Source: Vibrio proteolyticus NBRC 13287 | Lineage (GTDB): Bacteria; Pseudomonadota; Gammaproteobacteria; Enterobacterales; Vibrionaceae | Length of the DNA stretch: 64,000 nucleotides | Direction: 5' to 3' | NCBI RefSeq assembly: GCF_000467125.1 | Contig: NZ_BATJ01000011.1 | Span: 124,001 to 188,000 of the forward strand | Shown here: piece after piece, positions 8,792-17,456 of the stretch | Layout: every line of letters begins with the position of its first letter | How positions within the stretch are numbered: the stretch's first letter is position 1 | Notes under the pieces: generated by a model | Told to the model about the DNA's origin: nothing | What the model saw: only the letters and a program-made list of their open reading frames with translations | Databases searched by the model: none | Program-made: the position numbers and the translations under genes

Positions 8792-9403
8792 GTGGAGAAT
8801 TACGTTGTATACGTTTTGTTAGCGGCAGCAACCATTTGTTTGCCGGGGCCGGCGGTAATGCTGACCGTCAATAACGCCATCCAGAATGGAATACGGAAAG
8901 CATTCGCTGGCATATTGGGTATTGCTACCGGCATCTTGTGTATCTCCGCTATTTCAGCCACCAGTCTGGGGGTGGTTCTTTCCCAGTCGGTGTTTATTTT
9001 TACCGCCATCAAGTTGCTCGGGGCTATGTATTTGCTGTATCTCGGATTCAAAATGTGGCGTTCCGATGCCAGACTCTCATCCCGTCACGGGGCGGCGAGT
9101 CGTTCTCACTATCAGTGTTTTAGTGAAGGTGTGTTGGTGTCGATTTCAAATCCCAAAGCCATCGTATTTTTTATGTCGGTCTTCCCACAGTTCATCGATG
9201 TTTCTCAGTCGCATACGCCACAACTCATTCTGTTATCGGTTACGTTCTGTGGTTTGGTGGTGGTGATTCACAGTGTGTATGCGCTGTTCTCATCGGCGGT
9301 CAGGATCAAACTGGCTTCAGAGAAAAGCAAAAAAGTGATGAATAAAGTCAGTGGTGGGGTGTTTGTTGGATTTGCCGCTGGTCTGGCCGCTTCCACTAAG
9401 TGA
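8792..9403 (+). CDS. LysE/RhtB family amino-acid exporter
   Basis: 203-residue inner membrane exporter of the LysE/RhtB family, which expels amino acids or their analogues. The N-terminal CLPGPAVMLTVNNAIQNG motif is the family signature, followed by a glycine-rich second helix (AGILGIATG) and the SNPKAIVFFMSVFPQF block near residue 125. Six hydrophobic segments are visible. The start is GTG with GGGAG seven bases upstream. The substrate cannot be told from the sequence. It is monocistronic and ends before a bidirectional hairpin. Confidence 0.88.
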   Translation: MENYVVYVLLAAATICLPGPAVMLTVNNAIQNGIRKAFAGILGIATGILCISAISATSLGVVLSQSVFIFTAIKLLGAMYLLYLGFKMWRSDARLSSRHGAASRSHYQCFSEGVLVSISNPKAIVFFMSVFPQFIDVSQSHTPQLILLSVTFCGLVVVIHSVYALFSSAVRIKLASEKSKKVMNKVSGGVFVGFAAGLAASTK

Positions 9404-9442
9404 TGGCGAGTGGCTCTGACATGGGGTGTTGAAGCAAAACAA

Positions 9443-9464
9443 AAAGGCAGCGTAAGCTGCCTTT
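9443..9464. terminator. Bidirectional hairpin between LysE gene and small CDS
   Basis: AAAGGCAGC and GCTGCCTTT form a perfect 9-bp stem with a GTAA loop. A-tracts on the left and a T-rich stretch on the right let it act for the LysE-type gene on + and the 50-aa gene on -. Confidence 0.8.
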
Positions 9465-9488
9465 AGTTTTGGGTAATCGATCGGTAGA

Positions 9489-9641
9489 TTACGCTTTTTT
9501 CAGATCATGAGCAGGGTACGTCAGCGAGATTTCACCCACTTTGACGTGAACGTAAAAACCACCGCCACTGAGGCCAACCACTTTCATTTGGCCCAGATCA
9601 ACACCTTTTGTCGCAACGACGACATCATCAACTGCAAACAT
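9489..9641 (-). CDS. Small conserved-looking protein (50 aa)
   Basis: A short frame that starts at the ATG complementary to 9639-9641 with a good AAGGTG ribosome binding site five bases upstream and ends just before the terminator. The product begins MFAVDDVVVATKGVDLGQM and continues with a Val/Gly-rich beta pattern (VVGLSGGGFYVHVKVGEISLTY). It looks like a tiny soluble beta-barrel or SH3-like fold. I do not recognise a named family. The ribosome binding site, sensible composition and terminator make it a likely gene. Confidence 0.65.
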   Translation of the reverse strand: MFAVDDVVVATKGVDLGQMKVVGLSGGGFYVHVKVGEISLTYPAHDLKKA

Positions 9642-9801
9642 TTTAACACCTTGATTTTGGGTAAGAGTATGACAAATCTTCTGGCTGGCATTCTAAGCAG
9701 ATTCCGCATTGTTCACCTAATCAGAGTGTTTGTCGTCAAGATTAAACTTTGCTATGCAACTTGATTGTCATTGGCGGCGTTCTTCCCGGATATGAGCCTC
9801 C

Positions 9802-10395
9802 TTACATGCCATAGCGGAACGGTTTACCGGCCTGCAGCATATCCCGATGAACTGGCTTCAGTGCGTGTGCGTAAGCGGCCAACAGGCTCAGCGTATATTG
9901 ACTTCGCGCCTGCATGAACTCGCCAGCGTCTGTCAGTTCCAGATTGAGTGAGGTGTCAATGTCACGGAAGATCAAATGGTCCGGCAGAAAGCAGACGTGG
10001 TTGTTTTTGCTGCCCGTCATGCGCAATTCACTGATCGGATACACGCCGTTGACACTGGCGGACACACTGACCGCCAAAGCGGGTTTGTGTGCCAGCTCAT
10101 CGTCGGTGGTCAGCAATAGAAAGTTTTTTAGTGCAGGTGTCGCCATGCCGTGCCACTCTGGGGTAATGAAGACAAACGCATCAGACGCTTTAAGGGTTGA
10201 CGCGACTACTTTCCACGGGCTCCATTCTTCACTGCCATTCCAGACGCCTTCATTCCACAAAGGCAAGTTAAGTTCATGCAGATCAAGGATCTGCGTTTGA
10301 TCGAAATGTGGTGCCGCAATATGTTTCAGGTATTTTGCGACGTTGAAGCTTTGTGACTGCGCACGTTGGCTGCCGGAGATGATGGTGAGTTTCAT
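9802..10395 (-). CDS. NAD(P)H-dependent FMN reductase family protein
   Basis: 197-residue flavodoxin-fold reductase. ISGSQRAQSQSFNVAKYL at the N-terminus is the FMN phosphate loop. FITPEWHGMATPALKNFL near residue 80 corresponds to the PEYN/H-G-P block that contacts the flavin in this family. It would reduce FMN or quinone-like substrates with NAD(P)H in the cytoplasm. Its start overlaps the upstream EamA transporter stop by four bases, so the two form an operon under the divergent MarR-type regulator. This suggests a detoxification pair: a reductase and an exporter. Confidence 0.87.
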   Translation of the reverse strand: MKLTIISGSQRAQSQSFNVAKYLKHIAAPHFDQTQILDLHELNLPLWNEGVWNGSEEWSPWKVVASTLKASDAFVFITPEWHGMATPALKNFLLLTTDDELAHKPALAVSVSASVNGVYPISELRMTGSKNNHVCFLPDHLIFRDIDTSLNLELTDAGEFMQARSQYTLSLLAAYAHALKPVHRDMLQAGKPFRYGM

Positions 10396-11297
10396 GCGAA
10401 TTCCTTTTTCGTGTTGGTCAAAGAGGTTGATTGAGATGAATGAGACTTAGGCGCGGCCAGCAAGATGGACAACAAAATGGCCGCCGCGCCGCACAGTTGT
10501 AACCAGGTTAGCGATTGGCCGAGGACGATGTAACCGAGCACGACAGCGGAAACACTGCTCAAGAAGCCCAGAAACGATACGGTGATGGTGGGCAGTTTCT
10601 CGATGCCCCGAAACCAAAGTGAGTAGGCAAGCATGGCCCCCACTACCGTCAGATATCCGTAGCCAAGATAGTTTTTGATGCTGAGGTGTTCCGGAAAGCC
10701 TTCCATCCACAATGCCACCGGTAGCAACATCAAACCGCCAAAGAGCAGTTGCCAACCCGTGAAGCTAAGCAATGTCATGCTAGACGGACGTCCCCAACGT
10801 TTGGTCATCACGACCCCGGACGCCATGCTGACGGTGCCCAGCAGGCCAATCAGTATTCCATTGGTGTTTAATTCCGCTTGATTATTGAGTACGAGCAGGG
10901 CGATGCCACCCATGCCGAGCATGCTGGCGATCCCTTGTTTCATACTGAGCGTATTGCTAAGCAGTACATAGCTCAGCCCCATCACCAGTACCGGTTGAAT
11001 CGACATCACCAACGCAGCCATCCCACCGGGAAGATACGTAGCGGCAAAGAATAGGCAGTAGAAGAAAAATCCAATGTTCAGGAAGCCCAAAATGGCCAGA
11101 CGTGCCCACCATTTGCCTTGAGGGAGAGTCTGACTGAGCATCACCAGCACAATACCCGCCGGGAGTGCTCTGAGCATTGAGGCGATAAGCGGGCTGTTGG
11201 CCGGTAGCAGTTCCGTCGTCACTATGTAGGTACTGCCCCACACAATGGGGGCGATGGCGGTCAGCGCCAATGTCATCAGAAGTTGAATCCGTTGCAT
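10392..11297 (-). CDS. EamA/DMT family transporter
   Basis: 301-residue ten-helix drug/metabolite transporter with two EamA repeats. The first begins at APIVWGSTYIVTTELLP and the second near residue 150 (GTVSMASGVVMTKRW). It likely exports a small metabolite or drug. It is the first gene of the transporter-reductase operon, divergent from the MarR-type regulator, with two near-identical palindromes in the shared promoter region. It is probably repressed by that regulator until an inducer binds. Confidence 0.88.
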   Translation of the reverse strand: MQRIQLLMTLALTAIAPIVWGSTYIVTTELLPANSPLIASMLRALPAGIVLVMLSQTLPQGKWWARLAILGFLNIGFFFYCLFFAATYLPGGMAALVMSIQPVLVMGLSYVLLSNTLSMKQGIASMLGMGGIALLVLNNQAELNTNGILIGLLGTVSMASGVVMTKRWGRPSSMTLLSFTGWQLLFGGLMLLPVALWMEGFPEHLSIKNYLGYGYLTVVGAMLAYSLWFRGIEKLPTITVSFLGFLSSVSAVVLGYIVLGQSLTWLQLCGAAAILLSILLAAPKSHSSQSTSLTNTKKEFA

Positions 11298-11330
11298 GTT
11301 GATATTCCTGTGTGGCTATATTTCTCTTAT

Positions 11331-11358
11331 AAAAGTATCTTTTATGAAAGATACTTTT
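11331..11358. promoter_or_regulatory. MarR-type operator 1
   Basis: AAAAGTATCTTT, spacer TATG, AAAGATACTTTT: a perfect 12-bp dyad in the divergent region between the EamA gene and the MarR-type regulator. The same core recurs at 11389-11412. Confidence 0.8.
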
Positions 11359-11388
11359 TAAAAAATAATAGAGATTTAACTTTCGATC

Positions 11389-11412
11389 AAGTATCTTTTT
11401 TGAAAGATATTT
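11389..11412. promoter_or_regulatory. MarR-type operator 2
   Basis: AAGTATCTTT, spacer TTTG, AAAGATATTT: the same dyad as operator 1 with one changed base in the outer arm. It ends two bases before the Shine-Dalgarno region of the regulator gene, so binding here would shut the regulator's own expression. Confidence 0.8.
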
Positions 11413-11427
11413 TTGGAGAAAAGATGT

Positions 11428-11910
11428 ATGCAAGACCCAGTAGACGGCATTTTGCGGCAGTGGAGTGAGGCCAGACCTGATTTGGATTGTTCTGCGATGG
11501 GAGTTGTCGGACGCTTGCGCCGGGTCAATCAAAGTTGGCAAAAGCAGCTTGAAACAGTGTTTGAGGCACATCAGTTGAGCAGTATCGAGTTCGACATTCT
11601 CGCGACGCTAAGACGCAGTCAAATGCCACTGACGCCAACGGAGTTGTATCAAACCCTGATGTTATCGTCCGGCGCGATGAGTACTCGGATTGAAAAGCTG
11701 GTGCAACGTGGTTTGATAGAGCGGATTGCCAGTGAAAACGACCGCCGTAGCTGTAAAGTACGATTGTCGGAAGAAGGCCAGCGCGCGCTTGATGCCGCAC
11801 TCGAGTCGCATGTAGAAAACATGAATACCATGTTGGACATGCTGGAAGAGGACGAGAAAACTCAGTTGGCCATGTTATTGAAAAAAGTATTGGTTGCCAA
11901 TGTATCATGA
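11428..11910 (+). CDS. MarR family transcriptional regulator
   Basis: 160-residue winged-helix repressor. The recognition helix region is PLTPTELYQTLMLSSGAMSTRIEKLVQRGLIER (about residues 66-98) and the wing is ENDRRSCKVRLSEEG, both classic for the family. I set the start at ATG 11428, which has GGAG nine bases upstream, rather than the TTG at 11413. It is divergent from the EamA-reductase operon, and the twin palindromes in between are its probable operators for both promoters. The ligand is unknown. Confidence 0.88.
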   Translation: MQDPVDGILRQWSEARPDLDCSAMGVVGRLRRVNQSWQKQLETVFEAHQLSSIEFDILATLRRSQMPLTPTELYQTLMLSSGAMSTRIEKLVQRGLIERIASENDRRSCKVRLSEEGQRALDAALESHVENMNTMLDMLEEDEKTQLAMLLKKVLVANVS

Positions 11911-11914
11911 CCGA

Positions 11915-11936
11915 ACCGGCGCTCCATGGCGCCGGT
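11915..11936. terminator. GC-rich hairpin between convergent genes
   Basis: ACCGGCGC and GCGCCGGT form a perfect 8-bp stem with a 6-base loop just after the MarR-type gene and before the convergent PhoD-like stop. There is no T-tract, so factor-independent termination is uncertain. Confidence 0.45.
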
Positions 11937-11956
11937 CGGCCCGAACAAGTTTACGG

Positions 11957-13438
11957 TCAGAGTATCGGAAAGGCGGGGGTGTCTTTGCCTTCGGTTAGCC
12001 AGTTCACCCACAGTTTCTGGTCGCTACCTTCCAGCAACGTCGCGAAGTTACGTGTGCGAATGTATTTGTCTGAACCGTATGGCCTTAGCATATCGGCGAC
12101 AATGTGATGATTCTCATCCAGATATTCTGTACGGTCATTGGTAATTGCGCAGATCCCCAGCCATTGCATATAACTTGGCGCCGGGTGCACGATGCCGGAT
12201 GACACGACCTGATGCACTGCGCGATTGTCAGCACTGCGCAGATCGCGGATAACTCCTAACGCGCCAACATGCACATCGCCGGATAAAATCACACTGCGCC
12301 CCTGACGCCGTGTGCCGCTGTCCAGCAGATGCATGATCAGGCGTGAACGTTCTCCTTCATGCTCTTTCGCTCGCCAGTGATCTTTGAGGTCGTCGGTCAG
12401 CTCCTCTTCCCATGGCGTAGCATCCACGGCATTTTCGGCAAAGGAAAAGTCCCGGTACACCACCGGGACGGCGCTCATGACCAGCAGAGTCTGGTTGTTG
12501 TTGTGCTTTAGATATTTCGTGACGGACTGCCACTGAGCGGATCCCATGACTTGAGACAAGGTGCGTTCAGAGCGATTGTCCAGCACCAAAATATCGTAGC
12601 CGTGAAAGCTTAGGGCGGCGCCATAGTGCGTGCGAGGCTGGTTATTTGCTGACATTAAGCTTTGGTTCTGCACGCCCCGGATTTGTAGTAACTCGAAATG
12701 TTTGCGTGCGGAACGGAAAATAGCCTGATAGACGTCACATGTCTGAATGTCTTCTGGGTAACTGCCCCAGCCATCGAAGATATCGTGGTCGTCCCACATC
12801 ATAATCGACGGAATAGAAGCCAGCATGCTGGCGATGGGTTCTTTGTTCCAGCGGTCGACATACAATTCACTGTAGAAGCGATCAATTTGTCGAGTCATAT
12901 CCTTAGTGGCCCGGCGTTTTACCTTGTCTTTGCGATCGAGTTCATTCCAGCGTTTCAATGCGGTGATTTTGGTCCAGATCGCATCGGCGTATACCTGATC
13001 GCCCCCCATCAGGAGTAGGGAGAATGGTTCACGCTGGTGCTCCTGTGCCATGGTTTCCCAGAGCCGAAAAGGTGCTTCGGTGCTGTTCATCAGGGTTAAA
13101 TCCGAGAAGCCGTTACACGATGCGTACGCAAACTTTGGTTTCTCTTTGTCGCCAGGAACATAGAACGACCAGCGCTGCTTGCCACGCTGATCGAGTAGCG
13201 TCAGGCCATCTTGTTGCAGGGTATAGTCAATGGTTTCCTCGCCCGCAGAATCAATGTTGAGCTCCATGCGCCATACTTTGCCATTGTCGATCTCCCCAAT
13301 CAGCTGGGCTGGTACGGGTTGGTGATGCGGATAGCTGACATTTACCGAGCCTGCTGATTGGTCGGTAACCACCACGACCGTATAATGGTGGTCTGATTCC
13401 AGTCCCAGGATCGGGCCAAGAACAAGCTTTTTATGCAT
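11957..13438 (-). CDS. PhoD-like metallophosphoesterase
   Basis: 493-residue protein with the alkaline phosphatase D arrangement: an N-terminal beta domain (residues 1 to about 100), then a calcineurin-like metal site. Visible ligands are GGDQVYAD near residue 145, MWDDHDIFDGWG near 214 and LSGDVHVG near 384. It would hydrolyse phosphate mono- or diesters. Unlike secreted PhoD it has no signal peptide or twin-arginine motif, so it appears cytoplasmic. It is the last gene of a three-gene unit behind a coiled-coil protein and a lipoprotein, which does not reveal its substrate. Confidence 0.83.
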   Translation of the reverse strand: MHKKLVLGPILGLESDHHYTVVVVTDQSAGSVNVSYPHHQPVPAQLIGEIDNGKVWRMELNIDSAGEETIDYTLQQDGLTLLDQRGKQRWSFYVPGDKEKPKFAYASCNGFSDLTLMNSTEAPFRLWETMAQEHQREPFSLLLMGGDQVYADAIWTKITALKRWNELDRKDKVKRRATKDMTRQIDRFYSELYVDRWNKEPIASMLASIPSIMMWDDHDIFDGWGSYPEDIQTCDVYQAIFRSARKHFELLQIRGVQNQSLMSANNQPRTHYGAALSFHGYDILVLDNRSERTLSQVMGSAQWQSVTKYLKHNNNQTLLVMSAVPVVYRDFSFAENAVDATPWEEELTDDLKDHWRAKEHEGERSRLIMHLLDSGTRRQGRSVILSGDVHVGALGVIRDLRSADNRAVHQVVSSGIVHPAPSYMQWLGICAITNDRTEYLDENHHIVADMLRPYGSDKYIRTRNFATLLEGSDQKLWVNWLTEGKDTPAFPIL

Positions 13439-13466
13439 ACTGACTTCCTTTATTTTCTGCTTGTAT

Positions 13467-13796
13467 TCAACGAATGACGTCTGCCATCACTGAGCTGACT
13501 TTAGAAACCGTATTAAGTACCTTTGCTACGCTTTCAAACTGCTCGATTTGGTTATTCAGATCGTCGCGAGCCTGCTGGCTCTGGCGACGCAGTTCACCCA
13601 GCAAATGCATCACGTCAGCCACCTGACTGGTGTCTGTCAGAGAGGCACTAACCAGATCATCGTACTGCAATCTCAAGGTACGCTGTTTGTGCCACAGTTC
13701 GTCATACTCCCGACTTCCTATGGTCATGACGGCCATCAACTGATTGATTTGAAGCAATGTTTCGTACAATTCATTTCTTAGCTCGGTTTTATCCAT
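13467..13796 (-). CDS. Hypothetical coiled-coil protein
   Basis: 109-residue, charged, Gln-rich, all-helical protein predicted by eye to be a coiled coil along most of its length (LRNELYETLLQINQL, LLGELRRQSQQARDDL, IEQFESVAKVLNTVSKV). There is no signal peptide. It sits 11 bases after the lipoprotein stop and 28 bases before the PhoD-like start. Family not recognised; it may be an adaptor for its neighbours. Confidence 0.7.
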   Translation of the reverse strand: MDKTELRNELYETLLQINQLMAVMTIGSREYDELWHKQRTLRLQYDDLVSASLTDTSQVADVMHLLGELRRQSQQARDDLNNQIEQFESVAKVLNTVSKVSSVMADVIR

Positions 13797-13807
13797 GGTT
13801 CAATTCC

Positions 13808-14776
13808 TCATTCCGGACAACGGGCGGAGCGGGCTCCAACCACTATCTGATTCGGGCAGGTTTGCATCATTTCTTCGAGGGAGGCGAACATCTTGTGAGT
13901 GGCGTGCAGTTCGCTGACCGATTTCTTCAGGGCATCAGAGGTGAAACGATCCGCGGCGACTTCGGTGGCGATGACATGATGTGCTCGGGCCATTTCGCGC
14001 AGCGCGCTGGCGGTTGCTTCCACCGACGCCAGGCTAGCCATCATGGCTGAATACTTGTCATAGCTTTGCTCAACCGCCTCATGCCGCCGTAATAAATCAC
14101 TGCGTGATGTGTTGTTGACCGCTGTCAGGTAGAGCGACAGCTCAGTATCACGCGCGATTTCAAGCCGGCGAATAAAGTCCTGACGGAGGATATCCGCTGC
14201 CAGACGTTCGGTCAGTTCTTGCACCAGCGGATCCGCGTCCATGACAACGGCTTTGATGGCGTCGGCACGTTTGTTTTGCAGGTAAGTGGCGCTGAGCTGG
14301 CCGATCACCCGTCCACCGGTCGCGCTTTGATCTTGGGTCAGTAGCGTTTCTGACTGGAGTTTTTCGTACGATTTGTTCAGCGTGTTCAACGATTCAATCA
14401 GTTCCACACTGGCCAGAGCAACCGCCTGATCGCTGGCTGTCATACTCAGATGGAACAGAGACTGCGCATACTGGTGCAGTGCTTGATTGGCCTGAAACAG
14501 GGCGACCGCGTTAATGTCTGGCAACCCAGATCGCGCCGCTCCGGCTAAGGCATCTTTGGTGACGCTGTGTGGGCTGGTGGTCAGAGTCGCCAGCTCTTCG
14601 TTGCGTGCTGAGCGGTTGTAATCATCGATAAGTGTTTGCACCCGAGATGTCACCTGAGTGGCATCTTTACTGTAGGCTGCAATATAGGCGGTCGGTGTTG
14701 TTGAGCAGGCGCTGACCGCCAGCGCAATGGACAGCCAAGCCAGGCGTGCGCCGCGAAAGAGTAAAGGAGGTGTCAT
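13808..14776 (-). CDS. Hypothetical lipoprotein, helical
   Basis: 322-residue protein with a lipoprotein signal: basic start, hydrophobic run and the lipobox AVSAC with Cys24, followed by STTPTAY. The rest is almost entirely helical and Ala/Leu/Glu-rich, suggesting an extended helical bundle in the periplasm (residues 40-310). It is the first gene of the unit ending in the PhoD-like phosphatase. Function unknown. Confidence 0.75.
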   Translation of the reverse strand: MTPPLLFRGARLAWLSIALAVSACSTTPTAYIAAYSKDATQVTSRVQTLIDDYNRSARNEELATLTTSPHSVTKDALAGAARSGLPDINAVALFQANQALHQYAQSLFHLSMTASDQAVALASVELIESLNTLNKSYEKLQSETLLTQDQSATGGRVIGQLSATYLQNKRADAIKAVVMDADPLVQELTERLAADILRQDFIRRLEIARDTELSLYLTAVNNTSRSDLLRRHEAVEQSYDKYSAMMASLASVEATASALREMARAHHVIATEVAADRFTSDALKKSVSELHATHKMFASLEEMMQTCPNQIVVGARSARCPE

Positions 14777-14895
14777 CTGCGTGATATCCTTTCAATGCGT
14801 ATGGGAAAGAATAAGTATGACCATAAATGCATATTAATGATGTGACTCTGGTTAAGAAGTGCTCATTTTATGAATGCATTCGCGAGCGGGGCGAT

Positions 14896-14909
14896 GTTTC
14901 AAATGAAAC
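14896..14909. promoter_or_regulatory. Putative DeoR-family operator
   Basis: GTTTCA-AA-TGAAAC dyad 46 bp upstream of the yciT-like start. DeoR-family repressors often bind TTTC/GAAA dyads, so this may be an autoregulatory site. It lies in the divergent region shared with the lipoprotein operon. Confidence 0.4.
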
Positions 14910-14954
14910 CTGTGTGCGGTAAGATATGAAAGTTAATACGTAACGGAGAAGACG

Positions 14955-15695
14955 GTGAACTCAAGGCAAAATGAAATCCTGCAGGTCGTGAATGAGCGCA
15001 AGCGCGTGCAGGTGACGGAACTTTCTGACTTGCTCGGCGTGTCAGGAGTAACCATCAGGCAGGATTTGAATGTTCTTGAGCAACAGGGCTATTTAAAACG
15101 GGTACACGGTGCCGCAATTGCACTGCAAAGTGATGACATGGATAGCCGTCTGACTGTTCGTTTTGATATAAAGCAGGCGTTGGCTAATAAAGCGGCGGAT
15201 TTGGTCGCGGCTAATGAAACGGTTCTGATTGAAGGTGGAAGTGCGAATGCTTTGCTGGCGCGTACTCTGGCAGAACGTGGCGACGTGACCATTATTACGC
15301 CGTCAGCGTACATTGCGCATTTGATACGCAGTACATCGGCCAATATTATTTTGCTTGGTGGTGTTTATCAGCATCAGGGGGAAAGCCTGGTGGGGCCGTT
15401 GACCAGGTTATGTATTGAAAATATCCATTTTAGCACTGCCTTTCTGGGCATTGATGGCTATCATCAGGATACCGGATTTACCAGTCGCGATATGATGCGT
15501 GCCGATATTGCGGCGGCGATTATCGCCAAGAAACGGCGCAATATTGTTTTGACCGATTCGAGCAAGTTTGGTCAGATCTATCCGTCGGCCATCGGACCAA
15601 CCAGTGCCGTCTCTGTGCTGTTGACAGACGATGCCGCCCCTGAGGGCGACATCGAGTATTTAAGCCAGAATGGTGTCTCGGTTATTCTGGGCTAG
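14955..15695 (+). CDS. yciT: DeoR family regulator, YciT-like
   Basis: 246-residue DeoR-family repressor. The N-terminal helix-turn-helix is RVQVTELSDLLGVSGVTIRQDLNVLEQQG (residues 18-46), followed by the sugar-phosphate isomerase-like sensor domain with ETVLIEGGSANALLARTL, ILLGGVYQ and AFLGIDGYHQDTGFT. Identity with E. coli YciT is obvious along the whole length (for example GFTSRDMMR, VLTDSSKFG). Effectors of this family are phosphorylated sugars. YciT has been linked to osmotic and envelope functions in E. coli, but its targets are poorly known. The stop overlaps that of the convergent DUF2799 gene by four bases. Confidence 0.88.
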   Translation: MNSRQNEILQVVNERKRVQVTELSDLLGVSGVTIRQDLNVLEQQGYLKRVHGAAIALQSDDMDSRLTVRFDIKQALANKAADLVAANETVLIEGGSANALLARTLAERGDVTIITPSAYIAHLIRSTSANIILLGGVYQHQGESLVGPLTRLCIENIHFSTAFLGIDGYHQDTGFTSRDMMRADIAAAIIAKKRRNIVLTDSSKFGQIYPSAIGPTSAVSVLLTDDAAPEGDIEYLSQNGVSVILG

Positions 15696-16210
15696 AAGTC
15701 GAAACGAAAGTTAACGTTTGGCGTCAGCAGTGACGAGCGTTCACGCGCCAGATCTTTGCGCTGCGCACGAAGCCTTTCCAGCTTCTTCGAATCGCCTTTA
15801 TCTGCTGAGGAAATCTGACGATCAAGATCGGCGATTTGGTTATTCAGCTCAGTCAGCCGTTGCTGACGCTGGTATTCCAGTTTGCCGAGCTGATAGTTTT
15901 TCAGGAATTGGTCGCTATCGCATACGCCGTAGTAAGCTCGCCCTTGAGAGCCGACCACGTAACCGTTGTTGGGTGCGCAGTAAAGTCGTGTACCCTGAGA
16001 GAAACCTTTTTGCCATGCCACTTTATCCACCACAATGTTGGCTTCCTCACAATCGGAGGCGTAATCATTGACGATGTTTGGATTATTGCCGTTCTGGCCG
16101 TCCCGATATCCGGTTTGATACCAGTCTGCTGTCTGACACTCTTCCACACTAATACTTGAACAACCGGCAAGCGTGCTTACCGCAAATAGAGCCATCAGCG
16201 ACGTCTTCAT
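15692..16210 (-). CDS. DUF2799 lipoprotein
   Basis: 172-residue lipoprotein with lipobox LAGC (Cys17). The body shows the DUF2799 pattern: CQTADWYQTGYRDGQNG, then CEEANIVVDKVAWQKGFSQGTRLYC and NGYVVGSQG...YYGVC with paired cysteines. A C-terminal coiled coil (residues 110-160, LTELNNQIADLDRQISSADKGDSKKLERL region) follows. The last residues VNFRFDF end in phenylalanine, as if for envelope insertion. Function of the family is unknown. Confidence 0.82.
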   Translation of the reverse strand: MKTSLMALFAVSTLAGCSSISVEECQTADWYQTGYRDGQNGNNPNIVNDYASDCEEANIVVDKVAWQKGFSQGTRLYCAPNNGYVVGSQGRAYYGVCDSDQFLKNYQLGKLEYQRQQRLTELNNQIADLDRQISSADKGDSKKLERLRAQRKDLARERSSLLTPNVNFRFDF

Positions 16211-16311
16211 GCTGATCCATTCCTCTGTTGAATAATAGACTCACAGCATAATCGAACAGTGTTTAATTGTTAAGGCATTATAGAAAAATATTTTAGCTGA
16301 TAAGGTGTTGG

Positions 16312-17205
16312 TTATACTTGGCTAATCCTTTGACGTTTCAGGAATTTAACCGGGGAAAAGCCGGTAACCAGCATGGTGCCGCCAAGCACCAGAGCGGTGC
16401 CAGCAATGGTGTTAAAGCCAACGGGTTCATCAAGGATAAGGTAGCCCCAGAAAATGCCAAAAATTGGGATCAGAAAGGTGACGGTCAAAGTGGACGTAGG
16501 GCCGATATCACGCACCAGATTAAAATACAGCAGATACGCCATGCCAGTACAAACCACACCGAGCGCAACCACGGACAGCATTTCTGTACCGGTTGGGGTC
16601 TGTTGCATCGGCACAAAGGGCAGGAGTGGCAGAACCCATAAGGTGGCTGCCCACATGCTGCCGTGGGAGTTGTCGAATGAGGACACTTGTGGCGCATTTT
16701 TGGTGTAGTTGGTTGCCAGTCCGTAGCTGGTGGCCGCCAACGTTGCGGCGATCATCGGTATCAGTTTGTCGTAACCTGAGACTGATAGATCCCAGCCAAC
16801 CAGAATGGACACGCCTGTAATACCAATGAGCATTCCGAGAATTGCGGATTTGGTCAGTGGTGCCCGGTGCCACAAATAGCCGATCAGTGCCCCCCATATA
16901 GGGGCTGTGGAGTTTAATATTGATAAGGTTGATACGTTCAGCGTTTGCGCCGCGTAACCAAACAACAGGAATGGCATCGCACTGTTTATCAGGCCAAGAA
17001 TCATGAAATGGCGAATATGCTGGCGAGGGGGCAAGCCTTTACGTAAATACAACGCGGCGAGTAGCAAACTTAACGCCGCAAAACCGACGCGAGCTTCAAT
17101 CAGATACGCCGGGCCAAAGCTGTGAGCAGCAATACGCATAAATAAAAAGGAACCGCCCCAGATGGCCGCGAGGCCGAGAAGTTGAAAAAAACTGACTACA
17201 GACAT
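16312..17205 (-). CDS. EamA/DMT family transporter
   Basis: 297-residue ten-helix transporter of the drug/metabolite family. The first EamA repeat begins AAIWGGSFLFMRIAAHSFGP and the second begins near residue 150 with AATLAATSYGLATNY. The C-terminal LIPIFGIFWGYLILDEP block is typical. It is a single gene with no linked pathway, so the substrate cannot be inferred. It is unrelated in sequence detail to the EamA protein at 10.4-11.3 kb. Confidence 0.85.
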   Translation of the reverse strand: MSVVSFFQLLGLAAIWGGSFLFMRIAAHSFGPAYLIEARVGFAALSLLLAALYLRKGLPPRQHIRHFMILGLINSAMPFLLFGYAAQTLNVSTLSILNSTAPIWGALIGYLWHRAPLTKSAILGMLIGITGVSILVGWDLSVSGYDKLIPMIAATLAATSYGLATNYTKNAPQVSSFDNSHGSMWAATLWVLPLLPFVPMQQTPTGTEMLSVVALGVVCTGMAYLLYFNLVRDIGPTSTLTVTFLIPIFGIFWGYLILDEPVGFNTIAGTALVLGGTMLVTGFSPVKFLKRQRISQV

Positions 17206-17456
17206 ACCTATCCTTGACTCATTTTTGCGCGCTCACTGCGACGTTATCGTATTGATTTCAATGTGAACTAAGGCGAGTGATTTATCAATCGGAATCTGGA
17301 TTGCAGTTCCGGATCTGGCGAATGTCGGTTAATGCCAACGAATCTTTACAATGTAAATTCGCCATTAACACCCATGATGGTGACGATAAAAATCTCGCTC
17401 TGTGACGTACACTTAGTTAAGTTATAGTAACGGGATGTTAACTCGGGAGTTCCCGG

